The position numbers and the translations under genes were made by a program. DNA of 51,790 nucleotides from Variovorax sp. E3 (lineage in GTDB: Bacteria > Pseudomonadota > Gammaproteobacteria > Burkholderiales > Burkholderiaceae_C): contig NZ_MOWM01000040.1 in the NCBI RefSeq assembly GCF_016082275.1, forward strand, positions 1 through 51,790, in the 5' to 3' direction. The notes under the pieces were generated by a model that was not told the origin of the DNA, did no database searches, and worked only from the letters and a program-made list of their open reading frames with translations. Shown here in pieces: positions 27,410 through 35,958 of this stretch (position 1 is the first letter of the stretch; every line of letters starts with the position of its first letter).

Positions 27410-29120
27410 CCCCACGAACAACACCACAGTCACCGTCGGCGCAGTCGTCGCCGCCTTCCTCGAACAGTGCGGCGTCAAGGCGGCCTTCGGTGTGATCTCG
27501 ATCCACAACATGCCCATCCTCGATGCCTTCGCGCAGCGCGGCGCGATCCGCTTCGTGCCGGCGCGCGGCGAGGCCGGCGCGGGCAACATGGCCGACGCCT
27601 ATGCGCGCTCCACCGCCAGCCTGGGCGTGTGCCTCACCAGCACCGGCCCGGCGGCGGGCAACATCGCGGGCAGCATGGTCGAGGCGCTCACCGCCGGCGC
27701 GCCGCTGCTGCACATCACGGGGCAGATCGAGACGCCGTACCTGGACAAGGGCATGTCGTACATCCACGAAGCGCCCGACCAGCTCACCATGCTCAAGGCG
27801 GTGTCCAAAGCCGCGCTGCGCGTGCGCAGCGTGGAAACGGTGCTCGGCACGCTCAAGCGCGCGGTGCAGCTCGCACTCACGGCGCCGACCGGCCCCGTGA
27901 GCGTGGAGATCCCGATCGACATCCAGTCGGCGCTCACGACCATGCCCGCCGACCTGTCGCCGTTGCCCATCGAGCGGCCCGTGCCCTCGGCCGCCGCGCT
28001 CGACGCGCTGGCCTCGCGCCTCGCGGCCGCCAAGCGCCCGATGTTGTGGGTCGGTGGCGGCGCGCGCCATGCCCGCGCGGCCATCCAGCGCCTGCAGAAG
28101 CTGGGCTTCGGCGTGGTCACGACCACGCAAGGGCGCGGCACGGTGCCCGAGGACGACGCCGGCTCGCTCGGCTCCTACAACATCCACAAGCCCGTCGAGG
28201 CGCTCTACCAGCGCTGCGACGCGATGCTGGTCGTGGGCTCGCGGCTGCGCGGCAACGAAACGCTCAAGTACGAGCTCAAGCTGCCGCGCCCGCTGCTGCG
28301 CATCGACGCCGACGCAGCCGCCGAAGGCCGTGGCTACACGAGCGACCTGTTCGTGTGCGGCGATTCCGCGCTGGCCCTCGAAGGCCTGGCCGACCGCCTC
28401 GAAGCCGCGAAGTACAAGGCCGACCCCGCGTTGCTCACCGAGCTGCGCGCCGCGCATGCGCAGGCCGTGGCCACGCTCACCGACGGCCTCGGCCCGTATG
28501 CCGAGCTCGTGAAGGAACTGCAGTCCGCCGCGGGCCGCAACTTCAACTGGGTGCGCGACGTCACCGTGTCGAACAGCACCTGGGGCAACCGCGAGCTGCG
28601 CATCTTCGAGCCCAGCGCCGGCGTGCACGCCACGGGCGGCGGCATCGGGCAGGGCATGCCCATGGCCATCGGCGCGGCCATCGGCGCGGCCGAAACGGCT
28701 TCGGGCCGCAAGACCTTCTGCCTGGCCGGCGACGGCGGCTTCATCCTGAACCTGGGCGAGCTCGCCACGGCGGTGCAGGAAGAGGCCGACATGGTCATCG
28801 TGCTCATGAACGACAAGGGCTACGGCGTCATCAAGAACATCCAGGACGCGCAGTACGGCGGCCGCCGCTGCTATGCCGACCTGCACACGCCCGACTACGC
28901 GCTGCTGTGCAAGGCGCTGTCGCTGCCGCATGCGCGCGTGCAGCGCATGGACGAGCTGAAGGCCAGGCTGGGCGATGCGCTGGCCAAGAAGGGCCCGTTC
29001 CTGCTGGAGATCGACATGCTCTCCATCGGCGATTTCAAGAGCGCCTTCGCGGGCCCGCCGACCAACACCGTGACGCAGATCCCGGCGCTCGGCAAGACCG
29101 CTGCGGCTTCGGTGGAGTGA
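27402..29120 (+). CDS. Thiamine-diphosphate enzyme (acetolactate synthase-like)
   Basis: A 572-residue ThDP-dependent enzyme of the acetolactate synthase/benzoylformate decarboxylase superfamily. The Pyr domain has the catalytic Glu in ARGEAGAGNMADAYAR near residue 57. The central domain follows, and the PP domain carries the ThDP motif GDGGFILN ... VIVLMNDKGYGVI near residues 443-475. Members decarboxylate 2-keto acids or make acyloins. With an aldehyde dehydrogenase two genes downstream, 2-keto acid decarboxylation to an aldehyde is the simplest reading; this is inference. The start ATG 27402 overlaps the SDR stop, and the stop overlaps the next start (GTGA). Confidence 0.9.
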   Translation: MHNPTNNTTVTVGAVVAAFLEQCGVKAAFGVISIHNMPILDAFAQRGAIRFVPARGEAGAGNMADAYARSTASLGVCLTSTGPAAGNIAGSMVEALTAGAPLLHITGQIETPYLDKGMSYIHEAPDQLTMLKAVSKAALRVRSVETVLGTLKRAVQLALTAPTGPVSVEIPIDIQSALTTMPADLSPLPIERPVPSAAALDALASRLAAAKRPMLWVGGGARHARAAIQRLQKLGFGVVTTTQGRGTVPEDDAGSLGSYNIHKPVEALYQRCDAMLVVGSRLRGNETLKYELKLPRPLLRIDADAAAEGRGYTSDLFVCGDSALALEGLADRLEAAKYKADPALLTELRAAHAQAVATLTDGLGPYAELVKELQSAAGRNFNWVRDVTVSNSTWGNRELRIFEPSAGVHATGGGIGQGMPMAIGAAIGAAETASGRKTFCLAGDGGFILNLGELATAVQEEADMVIVLMNDKGYGVIKNIQDAQYGGRRCYADLHTPDYALLCKALSLPHARVQRMDELKARLGDALAKKGPFLLEIDMLSIGDFKSAFAGPPTNTVTQIPALGKTAAASVE

Positions 29121-29920
29121 CGGACGTGCGCGAGTTGCGTGTCGCATTGATCGGCTGCGGTGCCATCGGCACCTCGGTGCTCGAACTGCTGAAGGGCGAT
29201 GCCGCCCTGCAGGTGGCCGCCATCGTCGTGCCCGCCGAGGGCGTGGCCGCGGCGCGGCAAGTTGCACCGGGCGTGCGGGTCGCGAGCAGCGTACCCGCCG
29301 AAGGCATCGACCTCGTGGTCGAGACCGCCGGCCATGCCGCCATCGAGCAGCACGTGCTGCCCGCGCTGGCACGCGGCACGCCCTGCGTGGTCGCGTCGGT
29401 CGGCGCGCTGTCGGCCAAGGGCCTCGCGGAAAAGCTCGAGGCCGCCGCCATTGCCGGCCGGACGCAGGTGCAGCTGATTCCCGGCGCCGTCGGCGCCATC
29501 GACGCGCTGGCCGCCGCCCGCATCGGCGGGCTCGACAGCGTGCGCTACACCGGCCGCAAGCCGCCGCAGGCGTGGAAGGGCACGCCGGCCGAGCAGGGCC
29601 GCGACCTGGGCGCGCTGTCCGCCGAAACCGTGATCTTCGAGGGCAGCGCGCGCGAAGCGGCCTTGCTCTACCCGAAGAACGCCAACGTCGCGGCCACCGT
29701 GTCGCTCGCGGGCCTGGGGCTCGACAAGACCCTGGTGCGGCTGATTGCCGACCCTGCCACCACCGAGAACGTGCACACGGTCGAAGCCGAGGGCGCCTTC
29801 GGCAGCTTCGCGCTGACCATGCGCAACAAGCCGCTCGCGGCCAACCCCAAGACCTCGGCGCTCACCGTGTACAGCGCCGTGCGCGCGCTGCGCAACCGCG
29901 TGGCCGCGCTTGCCATCTGA
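29117..29920 (+). CDS. Aspartate dehydrogenase family protein
   Basis: A 267-residue NAD(P)-dependent protein of the aspartate dehydrogenase (NadX/DUF108) family, which oxidises L-Asp to iminoaspartate or works in the reductive direction. The N-terminal Rossmann motif VALIGCGAIGTSVLELL is followed by ETAGHAAIEQHVLPAL, VASVGALSAKG and the catalytic-region motif IPGAVGAIDALAAAR. YPKNANVAATVSLAGLGLDK and NPKTSALTVYSAVRALRN complete the family pattern. The GTG at 29117 is chosen because it overlaps the upstream TGA as GTGA; GTG 29126 is the alternative. In this setting it may act on an amino-acid-like pathway intermediate rather than in NAD synthesis, since no nadA/nadC is present. Confidence 0.87.
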   Translation: MTDVRELRVALIGCGAIGTSVLELLKGDAALQVAAIVVPAEGVAAARQVAPGVRVASSVPAEGIDLVVETAGHAAIEQHVLPALARGTPCVVASVGALSAKGLAEKLEAAAIAGRTQVQLIPGAVGAIDALAAARIGGLDSVRYTGRKPPQAWKGTPAEQGRDLGALSAETVIFEGSAREAALLYPKNANVAATVSLAGLGLDKTLVRLIADPATTENVHTVEAEGAFGSFALTMRNKPLAANPKTSALTVYSAVRALRNRVAALAI

Positions 29921-29934
29921 GTCTGAGTCCTTCC

Positions 29935-31410
29935 ATGATCTCTTCCGAACTTCTCCCGATCTGCATCGCCGGCGAATGGCGCCTGGGCGGCGGCGACGTC
30001 TACGAAAGCCTGTACCCCGCCACCGGCGAGCCCATCGCGCGCCTGAAGGCCGCAAGCCTGGCCGATGTCGAAGAGGCCATCACCCGCGCCGACCACGCGT
30101 TCCGCACCAGCGGCTGGGCGCAGCGCCTGCCGCACGAGCGCGCCGCCGTGCTGCACCGCGTGGCGCAGCTGATTCGCGAAGAGGGCGAGTCGCTCGCGCA
30201 GAAGCAGCGCCTGGACAACGGCAAGCCGATCACCGAAACCCGCAACCTCGTGGCCAGCGCCGCCGGCACCTTCCAGTTCTTCGCCGCCGCGCTGGAGACG
30301 CTCGAAGAAACCATCACGCCGTCGCGCGGCGCCTTCGTCACGATGAGCGTGCACGAGCCCATGGGCGTGGTCGCGGCCATCACGCCGTGGAACTCGCCCA
30401 TCGCCAGCGAGGCGCAAAAGCTGGCGCCCGCGCTGGCGGCCGGCAACGCGGTGGTGGTGAAGCCCGCCGAAGTCACGCCGCTGATGGCGCTGGAGCTGGC
30501 CCGCATCTGCGAGCTGGCCGGCGTGCCCAAGGGCATCGTCAGCGTGCTGCCGGGCAAGGGCTCGGTCATCGGCGACGCGATCACCAAGCACCCGCTGGTC
30601 AAGCGCGTGTCGTTCACGGGCGGCACCACCACGGGCAAGCACATTGCCCACATCGCGGCCGACAAGATGATGCCGGTGTCGCTGGAGCTGGGCGGCAAGT
30701 CGCCGACCATGGTGCTGGACGACGCCGACCTCGACCATGCGGTGAACGGCGTGCTCTACGGCATCTTCAGTTCGTCGGGCGAGTCGTGCATCGCGGGCTC
30801 GCGCCTGTTCGTGGCGCGCGGCATCTACGACGAGTTCCTCACGCGGCTGGCCGAAGGCGCCAACGCACTGCGCGTGGGCGACCCGGCGTCGGAGCGCACG
30901 CAGATGGGCCCGCTCATCACGGCGAAGCACCGCGAGGGCATCGAGCGCTATGTGGACCTGGGCGTGTCAGAGGGCGGCAAGATTCGCACGGGCGGCGTAC
31001 GCCCGCATGGCGACGGCTATGACCACGGCTACTTCTACAAGCCGACCATCATCGAAGGCCTGACCAACAGCGCGCGCATCAGCCAGGAAGAGATCTTCGG
31101 CCCGGTGCTGGTCGCGATGCCCTTCGACAGCGAAGAGGAGCTGATCGCACAGGCCAACGACAGCGTCTACGCGCTGGCGGCCGGCGTGTGGAGCCGCGAC
31201 TTCAAGCGCGCCTGGAAGCTGGGCCGCGCGGTGCAGGCCGGCACGGTCTGGGTCAATACCTACAAGCAGTTCTCGGTGTCCACGCCCTTCGGCGGCTGGC
31301 GCGACAGCGGCCTGGGCCGCGAGAAGGGCCGCGAAGGCATCTTCCAGTACATGGAGCAAAAGAGCATGTACTGGGGCACGAACGAACAACCCCTGCCGTG
31401 GGCCAACTGA
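29935..31410 (+). CDS. NAD(P)-dependent aldehyde dehydrogenase
   Basis: A 491-residue aldehyde dehydrogenase. The cofactor region ITPWNSPIASEAQKLAPALA and KPAEVTPLMALEL, the FTGGTTTGK loop, the general-base Glu in SLELGGKSP near residue 250, and the nucleophile Cys in SSGESCIAGSRL near 285 are all present. The C-terminal EEIFGPVL and PFGGWRDSGLGREKG motifs are also intact. It converts an aldehyde to a carboxylate, most simply the product of the adjacent ThDP enzyme. It is close to hydroxymuconic-semialdehyde and betaine-aldehyde type enzymes, so a semialdehyde from ring cleavage is another possible substrate. Confidence 0.93.
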   Translation: MISSELLPICIAGEWRLGGGDVYESLYPATGEPIARLKAASLADVEEAITRADHAFRTSGWAQRLPHERAAVLHRVAQLIREEGESLAQKQRLDNGKPITETRNLVASAAGTFQFFAAALETLEETITPSRGAFVTMSVHEPMGVVAAITPWNSPIASEAQKLAPALAAGNAVVVKPAEVTPLMALELARICELAGVPKGIVSVLPGKGSVIGDAITKHPLVKRVSFTGGTTTGKHIAHIAADKMMPVSLELGGKSPTMVLDDADLDHAVNGVLYGIFSSSGESCIAGSRLFVARGIYDEFLTRLAEGANALRVGDPASERTQMGPLITAKHREGIERYVDLGVSEGGKIRTGGVRPHGDGYDHGYFYKPTIIEGLTNSARISQEEIFGPVLVAMPFDSEEELIAQANDSVYALAAGVWSRDFKRAWKLGRAVQAGTVWVNTYKQFSVSTPFGGWRDSGLGREKGREGIFQYMEQKSMYWGTNEQPLPWAN

Positions 31411-31423
31411 GAGCGAAAAGATC

Positions 31424-32395
31424 ATGAGCGTACTTGGCATCGACCAGATCACCTACGGCGCGGACGACCTGCCCGCCTGCCGCCAGTTCTTCCTGGACTG
31501 GGGCCTCGCGCTGAAGTCGGAAGCGTCCGACGAACTCGTCTTCGAGTGCCTCAACGGCTGCAAGGTGGTCGTTGCGGCGTGGGACAAGCCGGGCCTGCCG
31601 CCCGCGATGGAAGAGGGCCCGACCCTGCGCGAAGTGGTGTGGGGCGTGGAAAGCGACGCGGACCTCGACCGCTACGCCGACGCCATCGCGCAAGACCCGG
31701 ACTTCTTCGACACCCCCGTCTGCGGCGCGCGCCGCATCGGCTGCACCGACCCCAACGGCCTGGCCGTGCGGCTGCAGGTCAGCCGCAAGCACGCGGTGCA
31801 GGTCGACTGCGGCGCCATGAACACCTGGAACGCCAAGCCGCGCATCAACCAGGCCGCGCCCGTGTACGAACGCGCCACGCCCATCGAGGTGGGCCATGTG
31901 GTGTTCTTCGTGAGCGACGTGAAGGCCACCAGCGCGTTCTACGCGCAGCGCTTCGGCTTCGTCGCGTCCGACAGCTACCCCAACCGCGGCGCGTTCATGC
32001 GCTGTGCGGCCGAAGGCGGCCATCACGACCTGTTCCTGCTGCAGATTCCCTCGGGCAAGCGCGGCATCAACCACGTGGCCTTCACCGTGCGCGACATCCA
32101 CGAGGTGTTCGGCGGCGGCCTGCATTTCTCGCGCTGCGGCTGGGAAACGCAACTGGGCCCGGGCCGCCACCCGGTGTCGTCCGCGTACTTCTGGTACTTC
32201 AAGAACCCGGCCGGCGGCCTGATCGAGTACTACGCCGACGAAGACCAGCTCACCGCCGACTGGCAGCCGCGCGAGTTCGAGCCCGGCCCCACGGTGTTCG
32301 CCGAGTGGGCGGTCGACGGCGGCCTGGACGGCCACACGCGCCGCCAGAAGAACGCGGAAGGCCCCAAGGGCGCCTTCCTCACCGAAAAGAAATGA
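31424..32395 (+). CDS. VOC-family extradiol-type dioxygenase
   Basis: A 323-residue protein with two vicinal-oxygen-chelate domains, like catechol 2,3-dioxygenases. The N-terminal domain (residues 1-130) appears non-catalytic. The C-terminal domain carries the probable Fe(II) triad: His in EVGHVVFFVSD near 158, His in GINHVAFTVRD near 216, and Glu in GGLIEYYADED near 267. Spacing matches type I extradiol enzymes. It is therefore likely to cleave a catechol-like ring made by the Rieske oxygenase/SDR or the flavin monooxygenase of the same block. The last bases overlap the start of the second Bug gene (ATGA). Confidence 0.87.
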   Translation: MSVLGIDQITYGADDLPACRQFFLDWGLALKSEASDELVFECLNGCKVVVAAWDKPGLPPAMEEGPTLREVVWGVESDADLDRYADAIAQDPDFFDTPVCGARRIGCTDPNGLAVRLQVSRKHAVQVDCGAMNTWNAKPRINQAAPVYERATPIEVGHVVFFVSDVKATSAFYAQRFGFVASDSYPNRGAFMRCAAEGGHHDLFLLQIPSGKRGINHVAFTVRDIHEVFGGGLHFSRCGWETQLGPGRHPVSSAYFWYFKNPAGGLIEYYADEDQLTADWQPREFEPGPTVFAEWAVDGGLDGHTRRQKNAEGPKGAFLTEKK

Positions 32396-33405
32396 ACCCC
32401 TCGACTCCCATGCAACGACGTTTTTCTTTCTCCGTTTTGTTCGCCGCGCTCGCGGCCTTCACGCTCGCCGCGCCCGTGCATGCGCAGCAAAGCGATGCGC
32501 AGAAGCAGCTTGCCAGCGAGCGCTTCACCATCATCTCGCCGTTCCCGCCCGGCGGGCCGGTCGACACGCTGGCCCGCGTGCTGTCCGAAGGCTTGACCAA
32601 GCGCTACGGCCAGGCGGCCGTGGTCGACAACCAGGTGGGCGCGGCCGGCAACATCGGCATGGAGAAGGTCAAGCGCGCCAAGGGCGACGGCCACACGCTG
32701 CTGGTGATTCCGGCGGGCAACGTCACCATCAACCCGACGCTGATGCCCAACTTCCCGTTCGACATGGCGAAGGACTTCGTGCCGATCACCATGCTGGCCA
32801 AGGCGCCCAACGTGCTGGTGGCGTCGCCGTCATCGGGCATCAAGAACGCGAAGGAACTGGTGGCGCAGGCCAAGGCCAAGCCCGGCACGCTGTCGTATGC
32901 CTCGCCCGGCGTGGGCAGCGGCCTGCACCTGGCGGGCGAGCTGTTCAAGCAGCAGGCGGGCATCGACATGCTGCACGTGCCGTACAAGGGCACGGCGCCC
33001 GCGCTGAACGACGTGCTCGGCGGCTCGGTGCCGCTGATGTTCAGCAACCTGCCCGCGACGCTGCCGTTCCTCAAGCAAGGCAAGCTGGTGGCCATCGGCA
33101 TCACCGAGGCCAGGCGCAGCGCCGCCGCGCCCGACATTCCGACGCTGGCGGAGCAGGGCATCCAGGGCGTGTCCGTGACCTCGTGGTACGGGCTGATGGC
33201 GCCCAAGGGCACGCCGCCCGCCGTGGTCGAGCAACTCGCCAAGGACGCGGCCGAAATGCTGTCGCGGCCCGAGGTGCGCGAGCGCCTGAAGCTGCAGGGC
33301 ATGACCGACACGGCCATGAAGCCGGCCGAGTTCGCCAGCTACATCCGCGATGAAACGGCCGTGTGGGCCAAGATCATCAAGGCCCGCAACATCGTGGCCG
33401 AATAG
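32392..33405 (+). CDS. Bug/TctC-type periplasmic solute receptor, second copy
   Basis: A 337-residue Bug-family receptor. The start at 32392 overlaps the upstream stop as ATGA; an ATG at 32410 (MQRRFSFSVLFAALAAFTLA) is the alternative and gives a tidier signal peptide ending at PVHAQQ. Family motifs include SPFPPGGPVDTLARVLSEGL, VVDNQVGAAGNIG, LSYASPGVGSGLHLAGELF and LHVPYKGTAPALNDVLGGSV. It is distinct from the copy at 22383, so the block carries two receptors, perhaps for two related acids or for substrate plus intermediate. Confidence 0.9.
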   Translation: MNPSTPMQRRFSFSVLFAALAAFTLAAPVHAQQSDAQKQLASERFTIISPFPPGGPVDTLARVLSEGLTKRYGQAAVVDNQVGAAGNIGMEKVKRAKGDGHTLLVIPAGNVTINPTLMPNFPFDMAKDFVPITMLAKAPNVLVASPSSGIKNAKELVAQAKAKPGTLSYASPGVGSGLHLAGELFKQQAGIDMLHVPYKGTAPALNDVLGGSVPLMFSNLPATLPFLKQGKLVAIGITEARRSAAAPDIPTLAEQGIQGVSVTSWYGLMAPKGTPPAVVEQLAKDAAEMLSRPEVRERLKLQGMTDTAMKPAEFASYIRDETAVWAKIIKARNIVAE

Positions 33406-33445
33406 GCCGGCCGCACGCGACAGAACCCCGAGGAAAGAGCCTTTC

Positions 33446-34612
33446 ATGAAGACAAGCGAATCCACCATCGGCATCGTGGGTGCCGGCATCGGCGGCCTCG
33501 TGGCGGCCATCGCGCTGCGGCGCGCGGGCCACGACGTGGTCGTGTTCGAGCAGGCGAAGCAGTTCGCCCGCGTCGGCGCCGACATCAACCTCACGCCCAA
33601 TGCCGTGCGCGCGCTCGACGGCCTGGGCGTGGGCGATGCGGCCCGCGTGACGGCGGCGCGCCCGTCGCACCGCATCAGCCGCACCTACGACACCGGCGAA
33701 GAAACCTCGCGGCTGGAAATGGCCGACTCGGCCGAGCAGCGCTACGGCGCGCCGCAGCTGACCATTCACCGCGCTGACCTGCTGGCCGCGCTGGCCGACA
33801 TGTTCCCGGCCGAACGCGTGGCGCTGGGCAAGCGCGCCGAGACCATCGCGCCGGACGACACCGGCGTGCGCATCGCCTTCACCGACGGCAGCAGCGCCCG
33901 CGTGGGCGCGCTGATCGGCGCGGACGGCATCCACTCGTGCGTGCGCACCGCGATGTTCGGCGCCGAGAGCCCGCGCTTCACCGGCATCGTGGCGTATCGC
34001 GCTGTGGTGCCCGCCGAGCGCGTGGCCGGCGTGCCCAACCTCGGTGCCTTCACCAAGTGGTGGGGGCCCAACCCGCAGAGCCAGATCGTCACGTTCCCGC
34101 TGAACCGGGGCAAGGACATCTTCATCTTCGCGACCACGCCGCAGGACACCTGGCACCTGGAGTCGTGGACCGCGCCGGGCAGCGTCGACGAGTTGCGCGC
34201 CGAGTACGTGGCCTACCACCCCGACGCGCGTGCCCTGCTCGACGCCTGCGACACGGTGCTCAAGACCGCGCTGTACGAGCGCGACCCCACGCCCGCCTGG
34301 GCGCAGGGCCGCATGGCGCTGCTGGGCGACGCCGCGCACCCGATGCTGCCGTTCATGGCGCAGGGCGCGGGCATGGCCATCGAAGACGCGGTGGTGCTGT
34401 CGCGCCATCTCGACGGCGTGGCCATGGCGGGCGTGCCCGCCGCGCTGAAAGCCTTCGAGACCGCGCGCATCGAGCGCGCGAGCCAGGTGCAACTGGGCTC
34501 GCGCGGCAACAACTGGCTGCGCGAAGGCGGCAACGCCGACTGGGTGTACGGCTACGACGCATGGGCCGCGCCGCTCGGCACGCCCGCGATGGCCGCCGCC
34601 AGCGCCGCCTGA
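33446..34612 (+). CDS. FAD-dependent aromatic-ring monooxygenase (salicylate hydroxylase-like)
   Basis: A 388-residue single-component flavin monooxygenase of the p-hydroxybenzoate/salicylate/6-hydroxynicotinate hydroxylase group. The FAD-binding GIVGAGIGGLVAAIALRRAG is at residues 9-28, the DG motif in ALIGADGIHSCVR near 155, and GDAAHPMLPFMAQGAGMAIE near 295. All are intact. These enzymes hydroxylate, often with decarboxylation, the ring of aromatic acids using NAD(P)H and O2. AGGAAAGAG precedes ATG 33446 by 7 bases. In the block it can prepare a ring for extradiol cleavage; the actual substrate is not determinable. Confidence 0.92.
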   Translation: MKTSESTIGIVGAGIGGLVAAIALRRAGHDVVVFEQAKQFARVGADINLTPNAVRALDGLGVGDAARVTAARPSHRISRTYDTGEETSRLEMADSAEQRYGAPQLTIHRADLLAALADMFPAERVALGKRAETIAPDDTGVRIAFTDGSSARVGALIGADGIHSCVRTAMFGAESPRFTGIVAYRAVVPAERVAGVPNLGAFTKWWGPNPQSQIVTFPLNRGKDIFIFATTPQDTWHLESWTAPGSVDELRAEYVAYHPDARALLDACDTVLKTALYERDPTPAWAQGRMALLGDAAHPMLPFMAQGAGMAIEDAVVLSRHLDGVAMAGVPAALKAFETARIERASQVQLGSRGNNWLREGGNADWVYGYDAWAAPLGTPAMAAASAA

Positions 34613-34643
34613 TTCATTCCACCTCACCCCACGGAGGCACACG

Positions 34644-34868
34644 ATGCAAACACAAGACCGCTACCTGCAACCGCACCAGGCGCGCCAGCGCCCCGCGACC
34701 ACCTACGAAGACCTGCTGGGCGACGTGATCGAGCGCGCCTTCGCCGACGGCGTGCACGACCTCGCGGGGCTGGTGCAGCGCCTGAACGACAGCGGGCTTG
34801 CCACGCCCGGCGGCAAGCCCTGGACCGAGGCGCTGTACGCCAAGGAAATGGCCGCGCTGGCCGGCTGA
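34644..34868 (+). CDS. Small recombinase-like helix-turn-helix protein
   Basis: A 74-residue protein. The C-terminal 45 residues (IERAFADGVHDLAGLVQRLN, TPGGKPWTEALYAKEMAALA) match the helix-turn-helix end of serine-recombinase-type domains, where 'T-P-x-G-K-x-W' is typical. No catalytic recombinase part is present, so it is not an integrase. It lies 31 bases after the flavin monooxygenase and 17 before the Rieske gene with a good ribosome-binding site (ACGGAGG), so it is a stable member of the operon. Its role (accessory regulator or former recombinase piece) is unknown. Confidence 0.75.
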   Translation: MQTQDRYLQPHQARQRPATTYEDLLGDVIERAFADGVHDLAGLVQRLNDSGLATPGGKPWTEALYAKEMAALAG

Positions 34869-34885
34869 GAGAAGAGGAATCCATC

Positions 34886-35941
34886 ATGACCATCGCCATC
34901 CAACCTGCGGCAACCGCTCATGCGGACCCGGTCGACCACCTGCTCGAGATCGGCCTGAAGGACCTCTGGTACCCCATCTGCCCCTCGCACTTCATCAAGG
35001 AGAACCCCGTCTCCCTGCGCCGCCTCGGCCGCAAGCTCGCGCTGTGGCGCGACGGCGAAGGCGTGCTGCACGCGCTGGAAGACCGCTGCCCGCACCGCGG
35101 CGCGCCGCTGTCGCAGGGCGTGGTGCTGGGCGACAGGCTCTCGTGCCCTTACCACGGCGTGGAAGTGCGGCATGACGGCATCGTCACGCGCGTGCCCGGC
35201 AGCCCCGGCTGCAAGCTCGAAGGCTCGCAGGCCACGCGGCACTTCCATGTGCAGGAGCGCGCGGGCGCGGTGTTCATCTACAACTCGAAGGAGCCGGTCG
35301 ACGTGGCGCCCCCGCTGGTGCTGCCCGAGCAACTGACCGACGACGCCGAGTACTCGAGCTTTCTTTGCTACACCGAATGGAAGGGCGACTACCGCTACGT
35401 GCTCGACAACGTGATGGACCCGATGCACGGCACGTACCTGCACAAGCAGTCGCACTCGATGGCCGAGGGCGACTCGAGCGCCAAGTTCGGCATTCGCCCG
35501 ACCGACATCGGCTTCGTGTTCGAAAAAGAAGGCCAGCGCAACGTCAACTTCGACTGGACCGAGTGGGCCGACACCGGCATCCACTGGATGCGCCTTGAAA
35601 TTCCGTACCCCAAGACCGGCGGCCCCGGCGGTAACTTCATCATCATCGGCGCGTTCTCGCCGATCGTGAAGGGCATGACGGCCACCTTCTTCTGGCGCGT
35701 GCGCAAGCTGGCGCCGGGCTGGCAGCGCGACACCTGGCGCTTCCTGTACAGGAACCGCCTGGAGGCCCGCCACTGGCACGTGCTGGAGCAGGACCGCGTG
35801 ATGCTCGAGGAGATGGAGGCCGACGCCAACCAGCACGAGAACCTCTACCAGCACGACCTGGGCATCGTGCGGCTGCGCCGCCACATGCGCAACCTGGCGA
35901 TGGCACAACTGGCGCCGGCGCAAGAAGCCGCCACGGCCTGA
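34886..35941 (+). CDS. Rieske-type aromatic-ring oxygenase, large subunit
   Basis: A 351-residue Rieske non-haem iron oxygenase. The [2Fe-2S] motif is split as CPHRGAP near residue 68 and CPYHGVEV near residue 88. The mononuclear iron site is in DNVMDPMHGTYLHKQSH, near residues 174-190. The length and the lack of a small subunit fit the phthalate dioxygenase/vanillate demethylase type, which uses a VanB-like reductase; that reductase is encoded immediately downstream. Known reactions are ring dihydroxylation and O-/N-demethylation of aromatic acids. The substrate is unknown. GAGAGGA lies 9-15 bases before the ATG. Confidence 0.92.
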   Translation: MTIAIQPAATAHADPVDHLLEIGLKDLWYPICPSHFIKENPVSLRRLGRKLALWRDGEGVLHALEDRCPHRGAPLSQGVVLGDRLSCPYHGVEVRHDGIVTRVPGSPGCKLEGSQATRHFHVQERAGAVFIYNSKEPVDVAPPLVLPEQLTDDAEYSSFLCYTEWKGDYRYVLDNVMDPMHGTYLHKQSHSMAEGDSSAKFGIRPTDIGFVFEKEGQRNVNFDWTEWADTGIHWMRLEIPYPKTGGPGGNFIIIGAFSPIVKGMTATFFWRVRKLAPGWQRDTWRFLYRNRLEARHWHVLEQDRVMLEEMEADANQHENLYQHDLGIVRLRRHMRNLAMAQLAPAQEAATA

Positions 35942-35958
35942 GACGGAGCACAGCCGCC

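Noticed and set aside
34644..34868. Site-specific recombinase or integrase
   Set aside because: Only the helix-turn-helix end is present; there is no catalytic domain, and no attachment sites were recognised.
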